From positions 1 through 40,903 of the IMG/VR virus record IMGVR_UViG_3300048837_001683: DNA of 40,903 nucleotides. One strand, written 5' to 3'. Origin of the DNA: a virus. Under the pieces are notes generated by a model, which was not told the origin of the DNA, searched no databases, and was given only the letters and a program-made list of their open reading frames with translations. The stretch's first letter is position 1. Every line of letters starts with the position of its first letter. A program made the translations under genes and the position numbers. This document shows, piece by piece, positions 30,786 through 38,170 of the stretch.

Positions 30786-32870
30786 GTGGGTGCCCTCCGC
30801 GACCTGATCGGACTGCTGCCGCGCGGAGCTGCGTGGAACACGAGCCCGGACTCATACCTCGGCCGGCTGCTCACTGGCCTCGCGGCCGAGTTCGACCGCG
30901 TCGAAGCGCGCGCGGCCGACCTGCAGCGCGAGGCCTTCCCGCTCACCGCCGACGAGCTCCTGCGCGAGTGGGATGCGGCGGTTGCACTCGACTACCCAGG
31001 TGCGCTCACCGGTGGCTTCGACAAAGATCTCGCGCGCGCCATGATCGCGTGGCTGCTGGAGACGTCGACGCTCTCGCGCGCGTCCATAGAGCGGTTCTGT
31101 GCTCTGTCCGAGATTCCCTTCGCGGCGGATGGGGACGGCGTCACTCGGCCGCTCTACCGACTCCTCGGAGTCACCCACACCGACACGCACGAGGCGACGA
31201 TCCGTCTGCTCGCAGAGGGAGGCTCCGCGTTCGTCGAGGACCTCCTTCGGCGCCGCGCGCACGCGACGGGGACGCTCGTGTTCGACTGGGTCGTCCCGGC
31301 GATCGCGATCACGTCGCCGGCGGATGAGTCGATCGCGTGCGACGAGCTCGTCACCGTCACCGGCACGAGCACCGGAGTCGGGACCGTCCAGGTCGTCGTC
31401 ACCGAGTCAGGTGGCCTCGTCACCACGTACACGACCACCGCGGACTCGGGCACGGGTGAGTGGTCCGTGCAGATCCTGCTCGCGACCTACCTCGACGGCG
31501 AGGACACCACGATCGTCGCGCGTGGCTACACGGGGATCGTCACCGCCGCCGCGGGGTGGGTCGAGTCGACGCCGATCGTCGTGACGAGCGAGTTCGGCGT
31601 GAGCGTGTACTTCGCGGGGCCGTTCACGACGACCGAGGGCTTCCCGACGTTCACCGGCAGCGCGACGCCGGGCTCGACCATCGTGATCGAGCTGCGGGGC
31701 GATCAGGAGCTGCCGGTCGTCGCCGACGTGAACGGCGACTGGTCCGTCGAGATGGCGAACCAGAATCTCGAAACCGGCACGAACGAGCTCACGATCTTCG
31801 TGACCGGGCCGGGCCCGTGCGAGCACGAGGACTCGATCGTAGTCGAGGTCGAGCTCGAGGCGGGCGTTCCCGTGATCACGGCTCCGCCCGCGCTCGCGTG
31901 GACGGTCGCGCACGGCACGTCGCCAGCGATCACGCCGCCGACCTACACGGGCGACGCAGGCACGATCACCTACGATCTGATCCGCCTCCCCTCCACGACC
32001 GTGCTCTCCGGTGTGTCGGAGGCGACGGTCGAAGCGTATGTCTCCGACCGCGCGACCGACGTGGGTCCGAGCTGGAAGGTCACGGCGACCGTCACGAACG
32101 GGAGCGGGAGCGACTCCGAGGACTCGAACACCGTCGCATGGGATCCGATCGCGACTCTTGCCCCCGTGCGCTGGCTGGAGGCCGACTCCGCGGACATCAC
32201 GGTCAATGGCTCGGACGACGTCACGCTTTGGGAAGACCGGAGTTCGGCGGGCGTCGACATGAAAGGCCCCTCGGGCCCGATTCCGACCTACATCCCGACT
32301 GACGCGGCACTCAACAATCGCGGATCCGTCGACTTCGCCGCCGCGTCGAGCGAGACGCTGCGTGAGGACTCGATCGCTGCAGATCTGCGGTGTTTGCACG
32401 ACGCAACCGGCGGCACCTTCGTTGCGGTGGTGGACACGGATGGCGCGGGCACGACGCAGACGCTCTTCACCACGAGCGGTGTCTTCACCGCCGCGAATAT
32501 CGGATTGTTTATCCGCTACACCGCGAGCGGGTTTCGTGTCGGAGTGTGCAACGGGTCGGGCACCTTCGTCGCAGATGTTACGGGCGCCATCACAGGCGGA
32601 GCCAAGGGCGCGCTAATCGTGCGCCTCGACTCCTCCGCGAGCCCCCCGCTTTCCGTCCGGTGGCGTGGGTCGCAGATCGCAAGCGCAGGCTCGCTCACCG
32701 GCACACCATCGACATCGAGCAGCACGTCGGCCGCACGCCTTGGTGTCACGAGCACGCTGATCCAGCCGTGGGACGGGCGGGTCGCGCAGGTAGGCGTCGT
32801 CCCCGACTACGTGAGCGGAGACGCGCTGCTCGATCTCGAGCGCTACTGCGAGTGGAAGTGGGGGCTTTGA
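30786..32870 (+). CDS. Mu gp48-like baseplate protein fused to Ig-like and lectin-like domains, putative tail fibre/adhesin (694 aa)
   Basis: Residues 1-165 match the Mu gp48/DUF2313 (YmfQ) type: LRDLIGLLPRGAAWNTS, RLLTGLAAEFDRVEARAADLQREAFP, TADELLREWDAAVAL and FVEDLLRR. Then come three Ig-like beta domains (about 172-267, 275-357, 362-452) with SPADESIACDELVTVTGTS and EWSVQI-type strands, and a lectin/LamG-like domain (460-694) that starts VRWLEADSADITVNGSDDV and ends LERYCEWKWGL. gp48 is usually about 200 residues; here it carries its own receptor-binding part. No separate fibre or fibre chaperone is present. Base composition is less GC-rich around 32390-32600, hinting at domain acquisition. 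Confidence 0.75.
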   Translation: MGALRDLIGLLPRGAAWNTSPDSYLGRLLTGLAAEFDRVEARAADLQREAFPLTADELLREWDAAVALDYPGALTGGFDKDLARAMIAWLLETSTLSRASIERFCALSEIPFAADGDGVTRPLYRLLGVTHTDTHEATIRLLAEGGSAFVEDLLRRRAHATGTLVFDWVVPAIAITSPADESIACDELVTVTGTSTGVGTVQVVVTESGGLVTTYTTTADSGTGEWSVQILLATYLDGEDTTIVARGYTGIVTAAAGWVESTPIVVTSEFGVSVYFAGPFTTTEGFPTFTGSATPGSTIVIELRGDQELPVVADVNGDWSVEMANQNLETGTNELTIFVTGPGPCEHEDSIVVEVELEAGVPVITAPPALAWTVAHGTSPAITPPTYTGDAGTITYDLIRLPSTTVLSGVSEATVEAYVSDRATDVGPSWKVTATVTNGSGSDSEDSNTVAWDPIATLAPVRWLEADSADITVNGSDDVTLWEDRSSAGVDMKGPSGPIPTYIPTDAALNNRGSVDFAAASSETLREDSIAADLRCLHDATGGTFVAVVDTDGAGTTQTLFTTSGVFTAANIGLFIRYTASGFRVGVCNGSGTFVADVTGAITGGAKGALIVRLDSSASPPLSVRWRGSQIASAGSLTGTPSTSSSTSAARLGVTSTLIQPWDGRVAQVGVVPDYVSGDALLDLERYCEWKWGL

Positions 32871-33220
32871 TGTCCGCTGACGACCCCACACTCCCGGGCC
32901 GAATCGGCGCACGCCGGCCTCGCCCGACGAGCGCGCGCGCGATGCGCGCCGTCGCGTCGACGAGGAAGTCGATCGACGAGGCGATCAAGCTCGATGGCGC
33001 GCTCCGCGAGCACGCGATCGAGCAGGCGATCGAAGCCGCCATCGATGCCGGCGGCGAGGTCTCGAAGATCCAGCTCGACGCGCTGCGGCAGCAGGTGACC
33101 GACCAGCAGGGTCGCATCGCCGACCTCGAGCAGACGATCGAGTTCAAGAACGAGAAGATCGCGCGGCTCGAGAGGGCGCTCGAGCAGATGACGAAGCGCG
33201 TGGGGCGAACGGAGCGGTGA
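32870..33220 (+). CDS. Coiled-coil hypothetical protein (116 aa)
   Basis: ATG at 32870 overlaps the adhesin stop (TGATG). A basic N-terminus (RPTSARAMRAVASTRKS) is followed by a coiled coil with heptad spacing (QVTDQQGRIADLEQTIEF, KIARLERALEQMTKRV). No membrane span or family. Position at the border of tail and lysis genes; role unknown. Confidence 0.55.
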   Translation: MSADDPTLPGRIGARRPRPTSARAMRAVASTRKSIDEAIKLDGALREHAIEQAIEAAIDAGGEVSKIQLDALRQQVTDQQGRIADLEQTIEFKNEKIARLERALEQMTKRVGRTER

Positions 33221-33711
33221 TGGACGAGCTCGACCCGGCGAAGGCGGTGGGGATCGGCGGGGGAGGTCTGCTCGCGGGCGTCCTGGGTCGCTACGGGTAC
33301 CGATGGCTCCGCGGGCTCCTCGCCGAGTGGCGGCGGGTCCGCGCGGAGCGGAGCGCCGAGAGAGCCGGACACATCGCCGAGCTGCAGCGTCAGGTCGCCT
33401 CGCTCGAAGGTCAGATGTCGGGGCTGAGGAAGCACTACGAGGGCCGTCTCGACGAGTTCGCGGCGAAGCTCGACGCGGAGGTTCGCGCGCGCTTGCAGCT
33501 CCAGGTGGAGCTCGAAGCGGAGCGGGGCGCGCACGCCCGCACGCGCGATCAGCGTGACGAGGTGAGCGCGCGCGAGGCTGCTCTCGAGGCCCGCCTTATG
33601 GGTCGCATCGCGGAGCTCGAGGCAGAGAACCGCGGCCGGGACCGCGCCCACGCGGAGATGCTTCAGCGGGCGATCGAGACGGTGCTCGCGCGTCGCGAGG
33701 GCCACGGCTGA
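33220..33711 (+). CDS. Membrane-anchored coiled-coil protein, possible inner-membrane spanin (163 aa)
   Basis: A Gly-rich hydrophobic segment (GIGGGGLLAGVLGRYGYRWL, residues 11-31) precedes more than 100 residues of charged coiled coil with heptads (AELQRQVASLEGQMSGL). This is the layout of i-spanins, and a lipoprotein gene (34372) lies two genes on. The segment is short for a membrane span, so the call is weak. ATG at 33220 is preferred to GTG 33217. Confidence 0.45.
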   Translation: MDELDPAKAVGIGGGGLLAGVLGRYGYRWLRGLLAEWRRVRAERSAERAGHIAELQRQVASLEGQMSGLRKHYEGRLDEFAAKLDAEVRARLQLQVELEAERGAHARTRDQRDEVSAREAALEARLMGRIAELEAENRGRDRAHAEMLQRAIETVLARREGHG

Positions 33712-33712
33712 C

Positions 33713-33734
33713 GGCGCCGCGTCGCGCGCGCGGC
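33713..33734 (+). promoter_or_regulatory. Late-unit inverted repeat, family 2 (copy c), before the holin-like gene
   Basis: Identical over 22 bases to 26228-26249. With the following GC it makes an 8-bp stem (GCGCCGCG, CGCGGCGC) and seven-base loop. It begins one base after the upstream stop and ends 23 bases before the ATG at 33758, which has GTGGGGGC but no consensus ribosome site before it. Confidence 0.5.
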
Positions 33735-33757
33735 GCGCGCTCGCGCAGCGTGGGGGC

Positions 33758-34375
33758 ATGCTGAAACGCTGTCTCGCGCTCTGGTTCGCGCTCACGTGTC
33801 TCTTCGCCGGTCTCGCAGCCGCGCAGCCCGACACCGATGTCGACTCCCCGCCTTCGTTGCTCGACGTCGAGAAGACCCCGCCCGATGCGCCGATCGTGCT
33901 CGTCGCGGCCGAGGCGCCGGCCCCCGAGGAAATGTCAGAAGCGGTGATCTACGCGAAGGTGGCGACGGAGACTCTGCTGCCGATCGTGCTCTCGATCGTC
34001 GGCGGGTTACTGCTCGTGCTCGGACGGTTCGCGCACCGATGGCTCGCGCGGAAGCTGCAGGTCGAAGAGCTGATCGCGGAGGAGAAACGCGACCAACTCA
34101 CGAAGGACGTCGTCGATGGCGGAATCACCTTCGCTGAGCAGAAGGGGATGGGCTGGGCGCGCGAGCGCGGCGAGCTGCCACCGAGCGCGGAGAAGCTCAA
34201 GTGGGCGCTCGACTGGATCACCGCGGAGATGCGCCGGCGAGGCCTTCCCGAGCTCGCGCGCGAGAAGCTCGAGCAGCTCATCGACTCGCGACTCGGCAAC
34301 CCGAAGGCCCCAGGCCACGCGGACCGCGCCGAGGTCGTCACGTCCCGCCTTCGTGGCGCGCAGGTGGACGCGTGA
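33758..34375 (+). CDS. Holin candidate of the LL-H type with signal peptide (205 aa)
   Basis: A signal peptide-like start (MLKRCLALWFALTCLFAGLAAAQ; possible cleavage after AAA) is followed by a Pro/Asp-rich linker and one membrane helix at about 71-92 (LLPIVLSIVGGLLLVLGRF). The C-terminal region (AEQKGMGWARERGELPPSAEKLKWALDWITAEMRRRG) is characteristic of the LL-H holin family. A signal sequence plus an internal span would orient the domain differently from a simple holin and may delay activity, as in signal-arrest systems. The gene lies just upstream of lysis genes. Confidence 0.55.
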   Translation: MLKRCLALWFALTCLFAGLAAAQPDTDVDSPPSLLDVEKTPPDAPIVLVAAEAPAPEEMSEAVIYAKVATETLLPIVLSIVGGLLLVLGRFAHRWLARKLQVEELIAEEKRDQLTKDVVDGGITFAEQKGMGWARERGELPPSAEKLKWALDWITAEMRRRGLPELAREKLEQLIDSRLGNPKAPGHADRAEVVTSRLRGAQVDA

Positions 34376-34854
34376 GCGCGCTCTTCACCCCGAGGGCGTT
34401 CGTGCTCGGCGCGCTCGCGAAGCTCGCCCTCGCGCTCTTCGTGCTGCTCTCCGGCTGCAGCACGGCGCAGCTCCGAACGCACGCGTCGACGGCGCGCCTC
34501 ACGCGCCCCGCGATCGACGGCGTCGCGGCGGGCCTCGAGGAGGCGTGCTCGGTGGAGCGCGCCGAGGAGCTCGGCCGCGCCGGCGACGTGGACGGCTTCG
34601 CGGTCTTCCGCGAGCGCTGCGCGCGCGGCGCTGCGACCCACGAGACGCTGCGGCAGGCGTGGATCACGTACCTCGACTCCGTCCTCGCCGCGGCGTCGGG
34701 CGGAGACGTGGACATCGGCGACGTGCTCTCGTGGGGCGTGCGTCTCGCCGCGACGTACCGCGCACTCGCCGAGCTCCTAAGAGAGCTCGGAGTCGAGCGT
34801 CCGCCGCCTCCGCTCCCCGCGCAGCTCGATCGACTCGTGCGAGGTGCCCGATGA
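34372..34854 (+). CDS. Lipoprotein of the lysis region, possible outer-membrane spanin (160 aa)
   Basis: GTG at 34372 in a GTGA overlap. A hydrophobic N-terminus (FVLGALAKLALALFVLLSGC) ends in lipobox LSG-C with the cysteine at 29. The mature protein is helical with two more Cys (EEACSVERA, RERCARG). It is longer than typical Rz1-type o-spanins and not Pro-rich, so its role in outer-membrane disruption is inferred from location only. Confidence 0.5.
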   Translation: MSALFTPRAFVLGALAKLALALFVLLSGCSTAQLRTHASTARLTRPAIDGVAAGLEEACSVERAEELGRAGDVDGFAVFRERCARGAATHETLRQAWITYLDSVLAAASGGDVDIGDVLSWGVRLAATYRALAELLRELGVERPPPPLPAQLDRLVRGAR

Positions 34855-35339
34855 GCGCCGACGTCGCCGGCATCATCCGCGCGGTCCTCGAGGGCGCCGT
34901 CACTGCGGCCTCTGCCGCGACTGGGCTTTCGAAGGCGCAGAGCCGCGAAGCACTCCTCGCCGAGCTCGGTGAGCTCCGCGAGACCCCGCCGCGTCCCGTC
35001 GACGTCGACGTCGACGAGCTCGACGAGGCCTTCGAGCGAGCGCGCAGGTCGCGCGATGCGGTCGACGTGCTGGTGCCTCGCGTGCATCCCGTCCTGCTCG
35101 AGCGCGTGCGCCCCGTCTTCGAGCGCGCGGGGATCCACGTCGACAACCTCGAGCCGCACCTCGCGCCGCGGCCCCTGGCGATCGTGCGAGCGCTCGAGCA
35201 CTCCGCGGCCGCGATCGCGGTCGAGCTCCCGGATGACGCGCTTCGCGCGAAGGCGCTCGACCTGATCAAGTCGTCGATGGTGCTAGTCGCCAGCGAGCAC
35301 CCCGACTCGCGCGTCACCGAGGAGCCGTCGGAGTCGTGA
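34851..35339 (+). CDS. Hypothetical helical protein of the lysis region (162 aa)
   Basis: ATG at 34851 in an ATGA overlap. Starts MSADVAGIIRAVLEGAVTAA, an amphipathic helix rather than a signal; the body is acidic and helical (DVDVDELDEAFERARRSR). It is coupled to both neighbours. No family is recognised. Confidence 0.5.
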   Translation: MSADVAGIIRAVLEGAVTAASAATGLSKAQSREALLAELGELRETPPRPVDVDVDELDEAFERARRSRDAVDVLVPRVHPVLLERVRPVFERAGIHVDNLEPHLAPRPLAIVRALEHSAAAIAVELPDDALRAKALDLIKSSMVLVASEHPDSRVTEEPSES

Positions 35340-35554
35340 CGCCCGCCGAGCGTGCCTCCGAGCTCCGTGAGACCGCGCGGTTGCTCGAGCAGTCCGCAGA
35401 GCTCGCCGGCACGCTCGACGAGCTTCGGCTGCGCCTCACCGAGGCGCTCGAGCACGGCGACGTCGACGCGCTGCGGCGACTGCTCGCCGGGCCGCTCCTC
35501 GTCGCCGCGCGCGGCACGCTCGACCGGCTCGCGTCGCCGACGGAGGGCACGTGA
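35336..35554 (+). CDS. Small helical hypothetical protein of the lysis region (72 aa)
   Basis: GTG at 35336 in a GTGA overlap, stop overlapping the endolysin start. Leu/Arg/Glu-rich helices (ASELRETARLLEQSAELAG) suggest a coiled coil. It could be a regulator or chaperone of the endolysin; no family. Confidence 0.45.
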   Translation: MTPAERASELRETARLLEQSAELAGTLDELRLRLTEALEHGDVDALRRLLAGPLLVAARGTLDRLASPTEGT

Positions 35555-36156
35555 CCGCGCTCCACGACGGCGTGCGCGTCGAAGAGGACCTCGCCGAGGG
35601 CGTGGTGCTCTGGGACGTGTCCGGGCTCCTGCCGCACGCGCACCGCCGCGCGACGAAGCGCCCGCGGGGCGTGCAGATCCTCCGGCTCTACCTCCACAAC
35701 AGCGGCGCGCTCGGGCTCCCCGGCGTCGCCGGCGCCGTCGCGAGCGCGCGCTTCGTGATGCGCGAGCGCGACTTCCCGTGGTGGCCCTACCACTTCTGGC
35801 TGACGCGCGATCCGCTCCGAGACGCCGACGGCCGACTCGTCGTGCTGCGTCTCGCCCCCGACTCCGAGCGCACGTGGTCGCAGGGCGCGCGCGCGAACGA
35901 CCACGGCGTGTCTGCGGTGCTGCAGGGCAACACGTCGAGGCTCCCCGTCTCGCCGGCGCAGGTCGAGGCGCTCGAAGCGTGGGTGCCGTGGGCGGAGGAG
36001 CGCTACGGCTTCTCTCGTCCGTCGATCGCCGACTGGCTTGCGACGCACTCGCGCGCGGGCCGCTTCGGCGGTCGCTCGAAGAGCACGTGCCCGGGCACGA
36101 ACGCGGAGCTCTGGCGTGACCGCTACGTCGCGCGCGCCACGGCGGCCGCGGCCTGA
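35551..36156 (+). CDS. Endolysin, N-acetylmuramoyl-L-alanine amidase type (201 aa)
   Basis: The ordered motifs LRLYLHNSG (His49), WPYHFWL (Tyr80, His81), THSRAGRFGGRSKSTCPG (His166, Lys177, Cys180) correspond to the zinc ligands and catalytic residues of amidase_2/PGRP enzymes. It would cut the bond between muramic acid and the peptide stem. No signal peptide, so release needs a holin. GTG at 35551 in a GTGA overlap. The 3' end overlaps the convergent gene 36123-36587 by 34 bases. Confidence 0.7.
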   Translation: MTALHDGVRVEEDLAEGVVLWDVSGLLPHAHRRATKRPRGVQILRLYLHNSGALGLPGVAGAVASARFVMRERDFPWWPYHFWLTRDPLRDADGRLVVLRLAPDSERTWSQGARANDHGVSAVLQGNTSRLPVSPAQVEALEAWVPWAEERYGFSRPSIADWLATHSRAGRFGGRSKSTCPGTNAELWRDRYVARATAAAA

Positions 36157-36587
36157 GCGGGGCGCAGCGCCGCGAGGGCGCGTTCGCACTCGATGAGGTG
36201 ACCCACCGCGTCATCAACGGCGTCCTCCGCCGCGAGCATCCGCTCAGCGGCGGCTTTCCACCCACCTACCGCTACCCACTCCTCGGATGCGGCGTGCTGT
36301 GCTCTTGCGGCGGCGATAACAGCCTCTTTCGCCTCTGCGACCCGAGCTTCGGCGTCTCGGATCTGCGTGCAGGGCGTGACGACCTCGACCGCGAACACGT
36401 ACACGAGCCCTCCGCCTGGTGCGCCCGGCTCCAGCGCCACTCGGTGCGGTCGCGGCACACCGGGTCGGTCGTCGTAGCGTTCGTACTCGCCGCAGCGCCC
36501 CGAGAGGTCGCGAAACGGTTCCTCGGGCTTCTCGGGATCGTCGTCGTGAACGATCCGAACCCAGTCGCCCCAACCAGGGTTGCTCAC
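36123..36587 (-). CDS. Hypothetical protein downstream of integrase (154 aa)
   Basis: GTG at 36587 overlaps the integrase stop (GTGA); ATG at 36596 with GGAGGGAGG before it is an alternative. The first half has charged and aromatic residues (SNPGWGDWVRIVHDDD) and a two-Cys pattern; the second half is a long helical segment (ARVAEAKEAVIAAARAQ, MLAAEDAVDDAVGHL). It lies between attP and the lysis genes, so in a lysogen it would be at the opposite prophage end from int. No family. Confidence 0.55.
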   Translation of the reverse strand: MSNPGWGDWVRIVHDDDPEKPEEPFRDLSGRCGEYERYDDRPGVPRPHRVALEPGAPGGGLVYVFAVEVVTPCTQIRDAEARVAEAKEAVIAAARAQHAASEEWVAVGGWKAAAERMLAAEDAVDDAVGHLIECERALAALRPAQAAAAVARAT

Positions 36588-38170
36588 TTGGCCCATCCTC
36601 CCTCCAGCTTCCTCGCCAGCTCCTCGCTGCTGATCCCGAGCCTCCGGGCGACGCCACGGAGCACACGTAGAGCCACCACCTCGTCACCTCCGCCGGCGAG
36701 CTCACGGGCGAGCGCCACGAGGGGCGAACGGTCAACATCCGCACTACGTCCGCGAATCGGTCGTGAATCGCGGGAGTCACCCGTGGGGGGGCGTGGGCCC
36801 GTAAGTGCCCGGGACGGCTCGGAAGTGCCGACGACCGTAAGGGTTCGAGTCCCGTCCGCTCCGCCGAAACCCCCGTCACCGACGGGGGTTTTTGCGTTGG
36901 GCCCTTCCAGGTCAACGATCGGGTCAAGATCCGACGGACCTGCGACGACGGCGGCACGAGGCAGCGCGACGACCTTCGCGTGCCGCTCAAGGCGCACGTC
37001 GAGGCGCAGGACCGCCTCGCACTGAGCGAGCCAGCGGCTCCCGCGGTAGGTGTTGAACGCGCCGGCGACGGGCTTCACCGAGTGCGTGATCGTCGCGACG
37101 ATCTGCTCGAGCTCGGGGGCGTCCGTGCTCGCGAGCGTCGCGAACGTGTTGCGGAGCTCGTGGGTCATCCGAGCCGGGATGCGGAGCTCGCGGCAGTCGC
37201 GCTCGAGCTGCTTCAGCGTCGAGCGCACCGGCCGGAACCGGCGGACGTCGAGCGTGGACGGCACGACGTAGTCGTCCGGGCGCGGGTGCCTTCCGTGCAG
37301 CGCGGCGAAGCCGCCCGTGCGCCACGCCTCGAGGATGGTCGCGAGGGTGCGGTGGACCGGGATCTCGCGCCGCTTGCCGTGGCCGCGTCGGTCTTCCTTC
37401 AGCGGGCGCCCGCCGGCCTGCTCGACGAGGGTGATGCGCGCGAGGGGCTCCGCGCGGAAGTCGATGTCACGCCACCGAAGGCCCGCCGCCTCGTCGTGGC
37501 GCATGCCGGTGAGGCCGAGCAGCGCCCAGAAGGTTCGGTGGTCGACCTGCAGGCGAGGGTCCGAGATCAGCAGCTCGAGCTCGGCGCGTTGGAACGAACC
37601 GCGCGGCCGCGAGACGCGCTCAGGCGCCTCGCCGTCGTCGAGGAGGTCGACGGGCGGCACCCACGCAACCCCCCGACGTCCGATCTCCTTCGCTGCGTCC
37701 CGGAGGCACTTCGCGAACGTCCCCCACACGTTGTGGATCGTGTTCGGCGAGAGCGGCTTCCCCGTCGTCGAGGAGCTCTTCGACCGGAGCTTCGAGAGCA
37801 GCTCGCGCACGTGGTCGACCGAGATCTCGACGAGCGGGAGACGACCGAGCAACGGGCGCACGTGCTCACGCAGGCGCGCCTCGTCGTCGTCGATAGTGCG
37901 CGGTGGGTTCGGCCGGTCGCGCCGCTTCTGGATCCACGTGTCGGCCCACGCGTCGAACCGAAGCCGATCGGTGCGGCGGTGGACGGTCGGCGTCCACGTC
38001 CCGGCCTTCACCGCGGCGATGCGCCCCTCGCGGTAGCGAACGGCCGCCCGCAGGTCGTCGCCGGCGATCTCCTGCACGCGCGTCCCGAGCGGGCCGACGT
38101 AGTGGATCTCGTACTGTCGGCCCGCGCGTCGGCGGATGCCGGGCGGCAGCTTCGCGGGTCTACGCGGCAT
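36584..38170 (-). CDS. int: Tyrosine recombinase integrase containing attP in its coding sequence (528 aa)
   Basis: The catalytic residues are in order: TGMRHDEAAGLRW (Arg224), KRREIPVHR (Lys267 region), MTHELRNTF (His337, Arg340), ITHSV (His363) and FNTY (Tyr375). Residues 70-170 form the core-binding SAM-like domain. The sequence continues 150 residues past the nucleophile, and residues 436-444 (GGADGTRTL) are the antisense translation of a tRNA 3' end. Integration at that site would exchange the last 84 codons. Phage Mx8 of Myxococcus has the same layout. ATG at 38170 lies inside the end of the excisionase-like gene. Confidence 0.9.
   Translation of the reverse strand: MPRRPAKLPPGIRRRAGRQYEIHYVGPLGTRVQEIAGDDLRAAVRYREGRIAAVKAGTWTPTVHRRTDRLRFDAWADTWIQKRRDRPNPPRTIDDDEARLREHVRPLLGRLPLVEISVDHVRELLSKLRSKSSSTTGKPLSPNTIHNVWGTFAKCLRDAAKEIGRRGVAWVPPVDLLDDGEAPERVSRPRGSFQRAELELLISDPRLQVDHRTFWALLGLTGMRHDEAAGLRWRDIDFRAEPLARITLVEQAGGRPLKEDRRGHGKRREIPVHRTLATILEAWRTGGFAALHGRHPRPDDYVVPSTLDVRRFRPVRSTLKQLERDCRELRIPARMTHELRNTFATLASTDAPELEQIVATITHSVKPVAGAFNTYRGSRWLAQCEAVLRLDVRLERHAKVVALPRAAVVAGPSDLDPIVDLEGPNAKTPVGDGGFGGADGTRTLTVVGTSEPSRALTGPRPPTGDSRDSRPIRGRSADVDRSPLVALARELAGGGDEVVALRVLRGVARRLGISSEELARKLEGGWAK
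36841..36865 (+). other. attP: attP core: 3' end of a tRNA-Asp gene
   Basis: The 25 bases start GGGTTCGAGTCCCGTCC and correspond to tRNA positions 51-75, with the T loop TTCGAGT, acceptor strand and discriminator G. They differ from the E. coli tRNA-Asp 3' end at one position as I recall it. The 5' half of a tRNA is absent. Integration would rebuild the host tRNA-Asp. The exact core limits and the host site cannot be seen here. Confidence 0.7.
36867..36893 (+). terminator. Rho-independent terminator behind the tRNA fragment
   Basis: ACCCCCGTC (36869-36877), loop ACC and GACGGGGGT (36881-36889) form a 9-bp stem, continued by TTTTT to 36893. It is directly downstream of the tRNA fragment in the same direction, so it would terminate the rebuilt tRNA in a lysogen. 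On the opposite strand it is read through as part of the integrase gene. Confidence 0.8.

Noticed and set aside
36584-36721. Separate small DNA-binding gene at the end of int (GTG near 36721)
   Set aside because: The frame is continuous with the integrase and no ribosome site is evident; it remains possible only as a nested product.
36841-36865. Complete tRNA gene at attP
   Set aside because: Only the T loop side and acceptor 3' strand are present; the upstream bases do not form D or anticodon arms, so it is an attachment fragment.
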